Part shown: positions 15,814-25,131 of the stretch, piece by piece
How positions within the stretch are numbered: position 1 is the stretch's first letter
How the letters are laid out: every line of letters starts with the position of its first letter
From: Novosphingobium sp. UBA6272
GTDB lineage: Bacteria > Pseudomonadota > Alphaproteobacteria > Sphingomonadales > Sphingomonadaceae
Length of the DNA stretch: 64,000 bases
Assembly: GCF_002440635.1 (NCBI RefSeq)
Contig: NZ_DJUW01000028.1
Location: 186,001-250,000 of the forward strand
Direction of reading: 5' to 3'
Program-made: the position numbers and the translations under genes
The notes under the pieces: generated by a model
The model's database searches: none
The model's input: only the letters and a program-made list of their open reading frames with translations
Told to the model about the DNA's origin: nothing

Positions 15814-17721
15814 ATGTTTTCATCGCTGCTGATCGCCAACCGGGGCGAAATCGCCTGCCGGATCATCCGTACCGCCCGCCAGATGGGGATCCGCACGGTC
15901 GCGGTCTATTCCGATGCCGATGCGCGTGCGCTTCACGTCCGCCAGGCCGATGAGGCCGTGCACATCGGCCCCAGCCCGGCGCGCGAAAGCTATCTGGTCG
16001 GCGAAAAGATCATCGCCGCCGCCAAGGCCAGCGGGGCCGAAGCGATCCATCCGGGCTATGGCTTCCTGTCAGAGAATGCCGATTTCGCCCGCGCGGTTAT
16101 CGCCGCCGGGCTGATCTGGGTCGGCCCCCGGCCGGAATCGATCGAGGCGATGGGCCTGAAGGACGCCGCCAAGAAGCTGATGGCCGAGGCCGGGGTGCCG
16201 GTGACGCCCGGTTACATGGGTGAGAACCAGGACCCGGACTTCCTGGCCGGGCAGGCAGCGGCGATCGGCTATCCGGTGCTGATCAAGGCGGTGGCCGGCG
16301 GCGGCGGCAAGGGCATGCGGCGGGTCGATGCCGCCGAGGACTTCGCCGATGCACTCGCTTCATGCCAGCGCGAGGCGGCGGCAAGTTTCGGCAACGCGCA
16401 TGTGCTGATCGAGAAATACATCCTCTCCCCCCGCCACATCGAGGTGCAGGTGTTCGGCGACAGCCACGGCAATGTCGTCCACCTGTTCGAACGCGATTGC
16501 AGCCTCCAGCGCCGCCACCAGAAGGTGATCGAGGAAGCCCCCGCGCCGGGGATGGACGAAGCAACTCGCACCGAACTCTGCGCCGCCGCCGTTCGCGCGG
16601 CCAAGGCAGTCGATTACGAGGGCGCCGGGACGATCGAATTCATCGCCGACGCCAGCCAGGGCCTGCGCGCCGACCGGATCTGGTTCATGGAAATGAACAC
16701 CCGCCTGCAGGTGGAGCACCCGGTGACCGAGGAGATCACCGGCGTCGATCTGGTCGAATGGCAACTCCGCGTCGCCAGCGGCGAACCGCTGCCGCTGCAG
16801 CAGGACGAACTCAGCATCAACGGCTGGGCGATGGAAGCGCGGCTCTATGCGGAAGACCCGGCGAAGGGGTTTTTGCCGAGTGTGGGGCGTTTGGAGCACT
16901 TCTACCTGCACGACGAAGAACGGATTGAAACCGGTGTCGAGCCAGGAGATTTCATCTCCCCTTTCTATGATCCGATGATCGCCAAGATCGTGACACGTGG
17001 GGCCGACAGAGAAGAAGCACGCCTTGCATTGATGCGGACGATCTCGAAGTCCTTTGCCGCTCCGATCAGAACCAACAGCGGCTTCCTTTTCGCGTGTTTG
17101 GCAAGCCCGACTTTTGCAAGCGGCCAGATTACCACTGGTTTCATCGGCGAATCGCAAGATTCTCTGATGCCTCCGACCAAGCCAAGTCCAGCGGCTACGA
17201 ACCAGGCCGCCGCCGCTTTGCTTGCTGCCCGCTCGGAGTTTGGAGGTATCGACTCCGAAAACGCTCCGGCTGGGCTCCAAAATTTTCGCCTGAATGCGCC
17301 ATTTGACGAACAGCTGCGCATGGAAAGTCGAGGGGTAGTCGTGCTTGGAAACGCTGCTCAGTCGGCGGGCAGTTTTCCTGAGACTGGACCTTTCTACACC
17401 GCGCTAGCGGACGGAGCCGTGGTCGTTACCGAGTTTGGTGAGGCCTTTGTGTTCATTGCTCCACCCGCCATCCGCAGCACCGGCCACCACTCAGCACACG
17501 ACGGCGATATCCTCTCCCCCATGCCGGGCAAGGTCATCGCGGTCGAAGTTGCCCAAGGGCAGGCCGTTACAAAAGGCCAGAAGCTGCTGACTCTGGAAGC
17601 GATGAAGATGGAACACACGCTGACCGCGCCGTTCGATGGCACGGTGGCCGAGCTGAACGCCGAGCCCGGCGCACAGGTTCAGGTCGAGGCGCTGCTGGCG
17701 CGGATCGAGGTAAGCGAATGA
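15814..17721 (+). CDS. Acyl-CoA carboxylase alpha subunit (biotin carboxylase + BCCP)
   Basis: 635 residues from ATG 15814 (MFSSLLIANRGEIACRI). Biotin carboxylase domain about 1-445, with the ATP-grasp glycine loop KAVAGGGGKGMR, EKY and the MEMNTRLQVEHPVTEE active-site block. A less conserved linker (about 450-560) follows, then a biotin carrier domain with the biotinyl lysine in EAMKMEH (K598). It makes carboxybiotin for the carboxyltransferase encoded downstream. The layout fits 3-methylcrotonyl- or propionyl-CoA carboxylases; substrate is not resolved. Codon usage in about 16930-17470 (the linker) is visibly less GC-biased than the flanks. Confidence 0.9.
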   Translation: MFSSLLIANRGEIACRIIRTARQMGIRTVAVYSDADARALHVRQADEAVHIGPSPARESYLVGEKIIAAAKASGAEAIHPGYGFLSENADFARAVIAAGLIWVGPRPESIEAMGLKDAAKKLMAEAGVPVTPGYMGENQDPDFLAGQAAAIGYPVLIKAVAGGGGKGMRRVDAAEDFADALASCQREAAASFGNAHVLIEKYILSPRHIEVQVFGDSHGNVVHLFERDCSLQRRHQKVIEEAPAPGMDEATRTELCAAAVRAAKAVDYEGAGTIEFIADASQGLRADRIWFMEMNTRLQVEHPVTEEITGVDLVEWQLRVASGEPLPLQQDELSINGWAMEARLYAEDPAKGFLPSVGRLEHFYLHDEERIETGVEPGDFISPFYDPMIAKIVTRGADREEARLALMRTISKSFAAPIRTNSGFLFACLASPTFASGQITTGFIGESQDSLMPPTKPSPAATNQAAAALLAARSEFGGIDSENAPAGLQNFRLNAPFDEQLRMESRGVVVLGNAAQSAGSFPETGPFYTALADGAVVVTEFGEAFVFIAPPAIRSTGHHSAHDGDILSPMPGKVIAVEVAQGQAVTKGQKLLTLEAMKMEHTLTAPFDGTVAELNAEPGAQVQVEALLARIEVSE

Positions 17722-17735
17722 GCGGTACCACGCAA

Positions 17736-17879
17736 ATCCTCCCCCTTGGGGGAGGGGGACCATCCGCAGGATGGGGGAGGGGTTCGCGCGGTGATCGCGA
17801 CTTGGCCGGCAAAGCCCGGATCACCCGCCTGTACCCCTCCACCAGCTTCGCTGGTCCCCCTCCCCGTAGCGGGGAGGAT
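17736..17879. repeat. 144-bp palindromic repeat between the carboxylase genes
   Basis: Bounded by inverted ends ATCCTCCCC (17736-17744) and GGGGAGGAT (17871-17879). Inside are nested hairpins: CCTCCCCC/GGGGGAGG (17738-17755), CCATCC/GGATGG (17760-17774), ACCAGC/GCTGGT (about 17841-17855) and CCTCCCC/GGGGAGG at the right end. The right terminus supplies the GGGGAGGA that lies 3 nt before the beta-subunit ATG (17882). Similar in composition to 14626-14708. No coding capacity. Confidence 0.85.
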
Positions 17880-17881
17880 GC

Positions 17882-19408
17882 ATGACCTGGAAGCCTGAGG
17901 TCGAGGAACTGCGCCAGCGCCGCAAGCTGGCCGAGCAGATGGGCGGCTCCGAAAAGGTCGCGCGGCAGCATGGGCGCGGCAAGCTGGATGCGCGGGCGCG
18001 GATCAAGGGCCTGGTTGATCCCGGATCATTTCGCGAGATCGGCAAGATCGCCGGCAAGGGCCAATATGACGAAAACGGCGAGCTGCGCGATCTCGCCCCC
18101 AGCAACCTGATCTTCGGCCGGGCCGATATCGAAGGCCGCCCGGTGGTGGCGAGCGCCGACGATTTCACCGTGCGCGGCGGGGCCGCCGATGCGGCGATCC
18201 GGCGCAAGTTCGAACAGTGCGAGATGATGGCCCACAGCCTCAAGATTCCGCTGATCCGGATGATCGACGGCACCGGCGGGGGCGGCTCGGTCAAGACGCT
18301 GGAGATGGTCGGGGCGACATACGTCCCCGCGGTTCCCGGCTGGGGCGACGTGGTCAAGAACCTTGAGAGCGTGCCGGTCGTCGCACTGGCGCTTGGCCCC
18401 ACGGCGGGGCTCGGCGCGGCGCGGGTGGTGGCGAGCCACTATTCGATCATGGTCAAGGGCCTCAGCCAGCTGTTCGCCGCCGGGCCCGCCGTGGTCGAGG
18501 CGATCGGCGAGGCGAGCGACAAGGAGAGCCTGGGCGGTTCGATCATCCACACCCGCAACGGCGTGGTCGACGAGGAAGTCGCCAGCGAGGCCGAGGCCTT
18601 TGCCCAGGCCCGGCGCTTCCTGTCCTACCTGCCCAGCGCGGTCGGCCAGCTCGCCCCGCGCACCGCGAATAGCGACCCGGTCGACCGCAAGGACCCATCG
18701 CTGATCAGCCTGGTGCCGAAAGAGGCCAAGCAGGTCTATTCGATGCGCAAGTTGCTGAACGCCGCGTTCGACAAGGGCTCGGTCTTCGAAATGGGCAAGC
18801 AATGGGGCCGCGCCGCGATCACCGCCTTCGCCCGGCTCGATGGCTGGCCGGTCGCGGTGGTGGCCAGCGACCCCAGCTTCCTCGGTGGATCGTGGGAAGC
18901 CAAGACCAGCGAGAAAGTCGAACGCTTCATCAAGCTGGCCGACCAGTTCCGCCTGCCGGTGGTCCATCTGGTCGACAACCCCGGGTTCATGATCGGGCGC
19001 GAGGCCGAGATGACCGGGACGATCCGCTATGGCGTCCAGGCGATGAACGCGATCTACAAGGCCACCGTGCCGCTGTGCTCGGTGGTGGTCCGCCGCGCCT
19101 ATGGTATCGCCGGATCGGCGATGAGCAACGCCGAGACCTTTCAATACCGCTTCGCCTGGCCCAGCGGCGACTGGGGTAGCTTGCCGATCGAAGGCGGGAT
19201 CGAGGTGGCCTACAAGAGCGAGATCGAGGCGGCCGAAGACCCCGTGGCGCACCTTTCCGCGATTCGCGACCGGCTCAACCGCGTACGCAGCCCGTTCCGC
19301 ACCGCCGAGATGTTCGGGATCGAGGATATCATTGATCCGCGCGAGACCCGGCCCCTGCTGTGCGAGTTCGCTGATCTGGCCTGGAAAGCGCTGGGGGCGA
19401 CTCCATAA
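17882..19408 (+). CDS. Acyl-CoA carboxylase beta subunit (carboxyltransferase)
   Basis: 508 residues with the two-half crotonase-fold carboxyltransferase structure. N-half: QHGRGKLDARARI, DDFTVRGGAADAA, LIRMIDGTGGGGSVKTLE and a GPTAGLGAARVVASH acyl-CoA/biotin oxyanion region. C-half: FLGGSWEAKTSEKVERFIKLAD, HLVDNPGFMIGREAE, and AYGIAGSAMSNAE...WPSGDWGSLPIEGG. It transfers CO2 from carboxybiotin on the upstream alpha subunit to an acyl-CoA. Adjacent pairing with alpha supports one enzyme; acetyl-, propionyl- or branched-chain CoA are all possible. The ribosome-binding site is part of the preceding repeat. Confidence 0.9.
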   Translation: MTWKPEVEELRQRRKLAEQMGGSEKVARQHGRGKLDARARIKGLVDPGSFREIGKIAGKGQYDENGELRDLAPSNLIFGRADIEGRPVVASADDFTVRGGAADAAIRRKFEQCEMMAHSLKIPLIRMIDGTGGGGSVKTLEMVGATYVPAVPGWGDVVKNLESVPVVALALGPTAGLGAARVVASHYSIMVKGLSQLFAAGPAVVEAIGEASDKESLGGSIIHTRNGVVDEEVASEAEAFAQARRFLSYLPSAVGQLAPRTANSDPVDRKDPSLISLVPKEAKQVYSMRKLLNAAFDKGSVFEMGKQWGRAAITAFARLDGWPVAVVASDPSFLGGSWEAKTSEKVERFIKLADQFRLPVVHLVDNPGFMIGREAEMTGTIRYGVQAMNAIYKATVPLCSVVVRRAYGIAGSAMSNAETFQYRFAWPSGDWGSLPIEGGIEVAYKSEIEAAEDPVAHLSAIRDRLNRVRSPFRTAEMFGIEDIIDPRETRPLLCEFADLAWKALGATP

Positions 19409-19445
19409 GATCCTCTCCATTTTGCGCAGCCAGATGGGGAGGGCC

Positions 19446-20903
19446 TCAGGAGGCCAGGTACTTCTCCAGCTCCGCAGCCTGCTCCTTGCTCAGCCGCAGT
19501 CCCAGCTTGGTCCGGCGCCACAGCACGTCCTCGGCGCTGGCCGCCCATTCCTCGGCGACGAGGTAATCGACCTCGGCCTGGCGCAGCCCGCCGCCGAAAT
19601 CGCGGCCTTGCGGGCGCTCCAACCAGATCCGCGCGCGGGTGCCATAGGCGCGAGCGATCCGGTCGGCGTCCTCTTCGTTAAGGAAGGCGAAGTCCCGGCG
19701 GAGGCCCGCCTTCAGCGCCTCGATCCCGTCGATCGCAAAGTCCCCGCCGGGCAGCGGCATATCGCGGGTCCAGCCCTTGCCGCTGAGCGCGGGAAGCCGC
19801 CGCGCCATCAGGTCGACCGCTTCTTCGGCAAGGTGGCGATAGGTCGTGATCTTGCCGCCATAGACCGACAGCAAGGGCGCCCCGGCTGCCGCATCGGACA
19901 GGTCGAGCCGGTAGCCGCGTGTCGCCGCCTCGGGCTTGCCGCTGTTGTCACTGACCAGCGGGCGCACCCCGGAATAGGTCCAGACCACGTCGGCCGGGGT
20001 AACGTGTTTGGAGAAGTAACGGCTGGCCCCGTCGCACAGATAGGCAATTTCCTCGGCGCTGGCCTCGACCTTGTCGAGCGAAGCATCATGATCGACATCG
20101 GTGGTGCCGATCAGGGTGAACTGCCGCTCATAGGGGATCGCGAAGAAGATCCGTCCGTCGGGCAGCTGGAAGAAATAGGAATAGTCGTGATCGAACATCT
20201 TCGGCACGACGATGTGGCTGCCGCGGACCAGCCGCATCGCATAGTCGGGCGTTTCGCCGACCAGCGTTTCCACCTCGAGAACCCTTGGCCCTGCCGCATT
20301 GACCAGCGCGCGGGCGTGGAACGTCTCGTTCCCGGCCTCGATCCGCCACAGCCCATCCTCGCGTCGTGCTCCGGTGACGCGGGTGCGGGTGCGGACCGCC
20401 GCGCCGTGTTCGACCGCGTCCCTGGCGTTCAGCACCACCAGCCGGGCATCGTCGACCCAGCCGTCGGAATATTCGAACCCGGTCGAGAACCCGCCCTTGA
20501 GCGGACCGCCCGCGGCATGGTGGCGCAGATCGACCGTGCGGGTGGCCGGAAGGCGCTTGCGCCCGCCGATGTGGTCATAGAGGAACAGCCCCAGGCGTAG
20601 CAGCCAGCGCGGGCGCAGGCCTTCGACATAGGGCAGAACGAAGCGCATCGGGTGGATGATGTGCGGCGCGATCCGCCACAGCGCCTCGCGCTCGCTGAGC
20701 GCCTCGCGGACCAGGCCGAATTCGTAATGCTCAAGATAGCGCAGTCCGCCGTGGATCAGCTTGGTCGAGGCCGAACTGGTCCCCTGGGCTAGGTCGCCGC
20801 CTTCAAGCAGCAAAACCTTCGCCCCGCGACCTGCCGCATCGCGCGCGATCCCCGCGCCGTTCACGCCGCCGCCGATCACTGCAAGGTCGTAGATCTCGCT
20901 CAT
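19446..20903 (-). CDS. glpD: FAD-dependent glycerol-3-phosphate dehydrogenase GlpD
   Basis: 485 residues from ATG 20903. Oxidises glycerol-3-phosphate to DHAP at the membrane and passes electrons to quinone. The N-terminus carries the FAD-binding dinucleotide motif YDLAVIGGGVNGAGIARDAAGRG, then LLEGGDLAQGTSSASTKLIHGGLRYLE, the family signature, and near the C-terminus IARAYGTRA. An in-frame TTG at 20912 overlaps the upstream MFS stop (TTGA) with GGGAG before it and could also be used. No glpK or glpF is visible next to it. Convergent with the carboxylase beta gene, 37 nt between stops. Confidence 0.95.
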   Translation of the reverse strand: MSEIYDLAVIGGGVNGAGIARDAAGRGAKVLLLEGGDLAQGTSSASTKLIHGGLRYLEHYEFGLVREALSEREALWRIAPHIIHPMRFVLPYVEGLRPRWLLRLGLFLYDHIGGRKRLPATRTVDLRHHAAGGPLKGGFSTGFEYSDGWVDDARLVVLNARDAVEHGAAVRTRTRVTGARREDGLWRIEAGNETFHARALVNAAGPRVLEVETLVGETPDYAMRLVRGSHIVVPKMFDHDYSYFFQLPDGRIFFAIPYERQFTLIGTTDVDHDASLDKVEASAEEIAYLCDGASRYFSKHVTPADVVWTYSGVRPLVSDNSGKPEAATRGYRLDLSDAAAGAPLLSVYGGKITTYRHLAEEAVDLMARRLPALSGKGWTRDMPLPGGDFAIDGIEALKAGLRRDFAFLNEEDADRIARAYGTRARIWLERPQGRDFGGGLRQAEVDYLVAEEWAASAEDVLWRRTKLGLRLSKEQAAELEKYLAS

Positions 20904-20908
20904 GTTCG

Positions 20909-22177
20909 TCAATGCACTCCCGGATCAGCCACAGGCCGCGCCTGACCCGGTGGAGTCAAGCGGCGGAACAAGCGTCCATTCTCGCTGTAAAGGACCAGGA
21001 CCAGCGCGAGCAAGCCGCCAGCCAGCAGCGCGGTGGCAAGCGGGCGCGCGGTGCCATCGAACGACTGGCCGATCGCCCCGCCAAGCAGCGACGACAGCAC
21101 CGAACGTGTAAACATCTGCACCGAAGCGGCGGCACCGGCGATCCGTCCGAACGGCTGGAGCGAGATCGAAGTGAAATTGGCCCCCATCAAGGCACACAAA
21201 CACATCTGCGCGGCCATCATCAGGGCGAATTGGCCAAGCGTTTCATCGCCGGCATAGGCGCGTGACACCTGCAATGCGGCCAGAGCGATGAAAGCCAGCA
21301 GCGCGCTGTGCGAAACCCGCCGCGCACCAAACCGTTCGACGATGCGCGAATTGACCAGGTTGGCCATCGCCATGCACCCCGCCATGCCCGCAAAATAGAG
21401 CGGAAAGGCCTGCCCAGCACCGAAATGCTCGGCAACCAACTGCTGCGAGCTGTTGAGAAAGCCGAACAACCCGGCCCAGACCAGGCCACTGGCGAGAACA
21501 TAACCGATCGACGCGCGATTGCTGAGTGCCGTACCCATGTTGATTGCGATGCGCCGCGGTCGGATCTCTTGCCGGTTCGCGGGATCAAGCGTTTCGGAAA
21601 GCCGCAGCCAGACCCAGCTTGATACTGCAACCGCGAGCACCGCGGTCAGTCCGAAAATCCAGCGCCATCCGGCAAATTGCAATACGGCCTGGCCGAAACT
21701 CGGTGCCAGAACCGGCACGATCATAAACACCAAGGCTGTGGTCGACAGCATCCGCGCCATTCTGTCACCCTCGTGGCAATCGCGAACGATCGCGCTGGGC
21801 ATGACGGTAAGCCCCGCGCTGCCCAAGGCCTGGATACCGCGCAGCACCAGCAATGTCGTAAAATCCTGCACAAGCGCGCAGGCAAGCGCGAGTACGGTGT
21901 AGATTGCCAGGGCTCCGAACAGCACCGGTCGCCGTCCAAAGCGGTCGGCCAGAGCGCCAGGCAGCAAGGCCCCGATCGCCGATCCGAACAGGTAGACACC
22001 GATCACCAGTTGCCGGTGGTTGGGATCGGTTGAGCCTAGTTCCGCAGCTATGGTTCCCAGCGCCGGCAGCATCGAATCGATGCTGAGGGCCTGCAGCGCC
22101 ATCAGCGAGGCCATCATCACGATGAACTCACGCTCGCCCAGTGGCGGACGGGAAGGAGTGGAGCCGGGGCTGGACAT
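20909..22177 (-). CDS. MFS drug-resistance transporter, Bcr/CflA type
   Basis: 422 residues, 12 predicted membrane segments. The N-half holds the MFS loop motif GALADRFGRRPVLFGALAIY (between TM2 and TM3) and the drug:H+ antiporter-type RGIQALGSAGLTVMPSAIVRDC (TM5), as in Bcr/CflA exporters of bicyclomycin and chloramphenicol. Substrate cannot be inferred. Upstream of glpD on the same strand and nearly overlapping it; a functional link is not obvious. Divergent from dinB, 76 bp between starts. Confidence 0.85.
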   Translation of the reverse strand: MSSPGSTPSRPPLGEREFIVMMASLMALQALSIDSMLPALGTIAAELGSTDPNHRQLVIGVYLFGSAIGALLPGALADRFGRRPVLFGALAIYTVLALACALVQDFTTLLVLRGIQALGSAGLTVMPSAIVRDCHEGDRMARMLSTTALVFMIVPVLAPSFGQAVLQFAGWRWIFGLTAVLAVAVSSWVWLRLSETLDPANRQEIRPRRIAINMGTALSNRASIGYVLASGLVWAGLFGFLNSSQQLVAEHFGAGQAFPLYFAGMAGCMAMANLVNSRIVERFGARRVSHSALLAFIALAALQVSRAYAGDETLGQFALMMAAQMCLCALMGANFTSISLQPFGRIAGAAASVQMFTRSVLSSLLGGAIGQSFDGTARPLATALLAGGLLALVLVLYSENGRLFRRLTPPGQARPVADPGVH

Positions 22178-22253
22178 GGCAGCGCCATGGCCGCAACCAG
22201 CCCCGCTGGCCAGTGCATTTTCGTCACAGTCCTATTCGCGCTATCGTCAGGTC

Positions 22254-23387
22254 ATGGCACAGGACGACGCAGATTCGGACGATCAGACTTCCGAGGCAAA
22301 TGGCCTGCGCAAGATCATCCACGTCGATATGGACGCCTTCTACGCCAGCGTCGAACAGCGCGATGAGCCCGAACTGCGCGGCAAACCGGTCGCGGTTGGC
22401 GGCGATGGACCGCGCGGGGTGCTCACCACCTGCTCCTATGAGGCGCGCAAATTCGGCTGCCGATCCGCCATGCCCTCGGTCACCGCCAAGCGGCTTTGCC
22501 CGCAGCTGATCTTCCGCCGCCCGCGCTTCGCGGTCTACACCGCAATCTCCCGCCAGATCCGCGAGATATTCCTGGATTACACGCCCCTGGTGGAGCCGCT
22601 CAGCCTGGACGAGGCCTTCCTCGACGTTACCGACGACCTCAAGGGGATCGGCTCCGCGACCCGCATCGCCGAACTGATCCGCGCCCGGATCAAGGCCGAA
22701 ACCGGGCTGACCGCCAGCGCCGGGGTTTCCTACAACAAGTCCCTCGCCAAGCTGGCGAGCGACCGGAACAAGCCCGACGGGCTCTGCGTGATCCGCCCCG
22801 GCGAAGGCGCGCAGTTCGTCGCCGGCCTTCCGGTCCGGCGGTTCTTCGGGATCGGCCCGCGCGGCGCGGAAAAGATGGCTGCACTGGGGATCGAGAGCGG
22901 CGCCGACCTGCGCGACAAGGATATTCATTTCCTGCGCCAGCACTTCGGCAGCCAGGCCGACTACCTCTACCGCGCGGCGCGGGGGATCGACCTGCGCCGG
23001 GTCAAGGCCAACCGCGCACGCAAGTCGCTGGGGGCAGAGCGCACGCTCGACAAGGACATCTCATCGGGCTCGGCGCTGCGCGAGGTACTCGAACGGATCA
23101 TCGCGATCACCTGGGAGCGGATCGAGAAGGCCGAGGCCAAGGGCCGGACCGTGACGCTGAAGCTGAAGCACAAGGATTTCACCGGCCTGACCCGCGCCCG
23201 CAGCCTGGCCCGGCCGGTCGCGAGCCTGGCCGAGTTCTCGAAAATCGGGCACGATCTGCTCGACGAAGTGCTGCCGCTGGCCCAGCCGGTACGGCTGGTC
23301 GGGCTGACGCTGTCGGCGCTGGAAGAGGACGAGCCCGAGGCTCCGGCTCTGGTCGGCGGCGCGGCGCAGGGCTCCTTGCCGTTCTAG
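22254..23387 (+). CDS. dinB: DNA polymerase IV (Y-family, DinB)
   Basis: 377 residues from ATG 22254. Error-prone translesion polymerase. The catalytic palm residues lie in HVDMDAFYASVEQRD and SLDEAFLDVTDD; SYNKSLAKLASDRNKPDGL (helix-hairpin-helix lead-in) and the ARGID..RVKANRARKSLGAERT junction to the little-finger domain follow. The C-terminus ends QGSLPF, which fits a beta-clamp-binding QxxLPF-type peptide. No LexA box was identified by eye in the short region upstream. Confidence 0.95.
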   Translation: MAQDDADSDDQTSEANGLRKIIHVDMDAFYASVEQRDEPELRGKPVAVGGDGPRGVLTTCSYEARKFGCRSAMPSVTAKRLCPQLIFRRPRFAVYTAISRQIREIFLDYTPLVEPLSLDEAFLDVTDDLKGIGSATRIAELIRARIKAETGLTASAGVSYNKSLAKLASDRNKPDGLCVIRPGEGAQFVAGLPVRRFFGIGPRGAEKMAALGIESGADLRDKDIHFLRQHFGSQADYLYRAARGIDLRRVKANRARKSLGAERTLDKDISSGSALREVLERIIAITWERIEKAEAKGRTVTLKLKHKDFTGLTRARSLARPVASLAEFSKIGHDLLDEVLPLAQPVRLVGLTLSALEEDEPEAPALVGGAAQGSLPF

Positions 23388-23389
23388 GC

Positions 23390-23866
23390 TTACTCCGCCC
23401 GGGCCGCCGCCAGCCACTCCTTCATTCGTGCCGCGAGCATCGGCGATAACCGCTCGGGCAAGGCATCTGGCGCGAAGAAGGCCAGTTCGATCACCTCGCG
23501 TCCGTCGCCCTTGGGGGTCCCGGTGGCCAGTCCGGTGACGAGGTGGACGCGGTTGACCGTGCCGTAGAGCGGTTCCTCGACGACGGTGAATAGCCGCGCC
23601 TGATCGAGATTACAGGAACACTCCTCCTGCAATTCGCGCAAGGCGGCCTCCAAGGGATCCTCGCCGCGCCCGATTCCGCCGCCCGGCAGCATCCAGTTGC
23701 CGCTGCCATAGGAATGGCGGATCAGCAGGATCCGGCCAGCCTCGTCAAAAGCGAAAATCCTGCAGCCGTTGAGCCGGGTTCCGGCGAGCCGCCACCAGCG
23801 CCGCCGCACGGCATGGGCCAGACGCAGCGCCGTGCGGTGCAGCGGAGCGGGGATCAGGTGAAGCAT
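23390..23866 (-). CDS. NUDIX hydrolase
   Basis: 158 residues. A Nudix box is visible at GGGIGRGEDPLEAALRELQE followed by ECSC (Gx5Ex7REUxEE; the usual final glycine is replaced). An N-terminal basic stretch (RRRWWRLAGTRLNG) precedes the fold. Such enzymes hydrolyse nucleoside diphosphates linked to another group, in metabolite clean-up; the substrate is unknown. Start overlaps the end of pgl by 13 nt, so the two are probably co-transcribed. Only 2 nt separate its stop from the convergent dinB stop. Confidence 0.88.
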   Translation of the reverse strand: MLHLIPAPLHRTALRLAHAVRRRWWRLAGTRLNGCRIFAFDEAGRILLIRHSYGSGNWMLPGGGIGRGEDPLEAALRELQEECSCNLDQARLFTVVEEPLYGTVNRVHLVTGLATGTPKGDGREVIELAFFAPDALPERLSPMLAARMKEWLAAARAE

Positions 23867-24474
23867 GTCACCGGTTGATGCGCCGCCGCCAGCAGCCGCG
23901 CAACCGGCAAGTCGTGCGCGCCCGCCAGCGCCGCCTCGAACAGCGCCTGCTTTTCGTCCCCGCGAATAACGAACACCAGTTGGTCACTGTTCAGCAGCGC
24001 CGGGATCGTCAGGCTGAGCCGCGCGAAGGGTGCCTCGGGCGGTAGCGGATCGGGCACCAGACGGATCAGCCGTTCGGCCGTATCGGGCTGCGGATCGGTG
24101 TTGGGGAACAGCGAGGCTATGTGGCCGTCGGTCCCCATGCCCAGCCATGCCAGCCCGAAGCGGGGCGGCTCGAGACCTTCCTCCAGCGCGACCACTGTTG
24201 CACCCAGCGGCTCGAGGGTGCGGCGGATCCGGCCAACATTGCTGGCAGGATGATCTTCAGCGACGATCCGGTCATCCCCCGGCCAGACCGAGATCCTGCT
24301 CCAGTCGAGCCCGAGCGCCGCCAGTTCGGCAAGGATCGGGAACGGAGTCGAGCCGCCCGGAATCGTGATCGCAATTCTGCCCGGCGCGGCCTTTAGCGCA
24401 GCGCCAAGGGTGCGGTGCAGCCAGTCGGCGATTTCGGCGTCGCTGGCGCCGGGGATGATCCGGGTGGTGTCCAT
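23854..24474 (-). CDS. pgl: 6-phosphogluconolactonase
   Basis: 206 residues from ATG 24474. Hydrolyses 6-phosphogluconolactone in the oxidative pentose phosphate/Entner-Doudoroff route. Visible family motifs: ITIPGGSTPFPILAELA (phosphate-binding SGGxTP-like loop), WPGDDRIVAEDHPASNVGRIRRTL (DER-like catalytic block; here DDR) and AWLGMGTDGHIASLFPN (GxGxDGHxASLFP). Slightly shorter than the common ~230 residues. No zwf or edd gene is adjacent in the window. Confidence 0.92.
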   Translation of the reverse strand: MDTTRIIPGASDAEIADWLHRTLGAALKAAPGRIAITIPGGSTPFPILAELAALGLDWSRISVWPGDDRIVAEDHPASNVGRIRRTLEPLGATVVALEEGLEPPRFGLAWLGMGTDGHIASLFPNTDPQPDTAERLIRLVPDPLPPEAPFARLSLTIPALLNSDQLVFVIRGDEKQALFEAALAGAHDLPVARLLAAAHQPVTCFT

Positions 24475-24536
24475 GCCCCGCGATAGCACGGCGCCGGCGC
24501 GGCCGGAACGCCGCTGCAATGCTATGCAAGCGGCGC

Positions 24537-25085
24537 TCAGCGATAGAATAGCAGCAAGCCGCCCACGACCAGCAGCAGCACAGCCCCCAGCCAGCGCCGC
24601 AGCCGCTGCAGCGGCAGGTCGAGCAGGGACTGCCCCGCTGCCCAGCCGACCGCCACTACCGCCATCCCGCCCAGCGCCCCGCCCAGTCCGGCCGCGCCCG
24701 GCAACATGCTGGCGACGACGATGCCGAACAGCAGAAACCGCGCGGCATCGAAGATCTGCAAGGCCAGCAGGACTATGCCGAAAGCACCGAGCGAATTGGT
24801 CGGCTCGTTTGGCGTCGCCCCGGGGCGCAGTACGATCATCTCCAGCGCGGCAAAGGCCAGCGCCAGGATCGCCAGCATCCGCCGGACTGGGGCCTCAAGC
24901 TGCGGCGCGAATGACGCAGCGATCCAGAACGCAGCCAGCGCGGCCAGCGCGGCGCTGACCACAGCGATCGCCAGAACAGCGGGCCGCTGGCCCTGACGTG
25001 CCGAAAGCCCGGCGATCAGCAATTGATCGCGCGCGCCCGCTCCCAGCAGCAGAGTAGCAATGAATGCGACAAGAAATCCGGTCAT
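24537..25085 (-). CDS. Small membrane protein, degenerate UPF0016/GDT1-like
   Basis: 182 residues, about six hydrophobic segments in two halves. The start, TLLLGAGARDQLLIAGLSARQG, aligns by eye with the GDT1/TMEM165 (UPF0016) motif E-x-G-D-[KR]-[TS]-Q-L, but the metal-coordinating Glu and Gly-Asp residues are not kept. The second half has QIFDAARFLLFGIVVAS in the equivalent place. UPF0016 proteins move Mn2+ or Ca2+; with these losses transport function is doubtful. It follows phoB on the same strand, 46 nt away. Confidence 0.6.
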   Translation of the reverse strand: MTGFLVAFIATLLLGAGARDQLLIAGLSARQGQRPAVLAIAVVSAALAALAAFWIAASFAPQLEAPVRRMLAILALAFAALEMIVLRPGATPNEPTNSLGAFGIVLLALQIFDAARFLLFGIVVASMLPGAAGLGGALGGMAVVAVGWAAGQSLLDLPLQRLRRWLGAVLLLVVGGLLLFYR

Positions 25086-25131
25086 CCCTGCCCTGCTGAC
25101 TGCAAAAGCTGTTGCAGGTCAAGCAGCTGGA

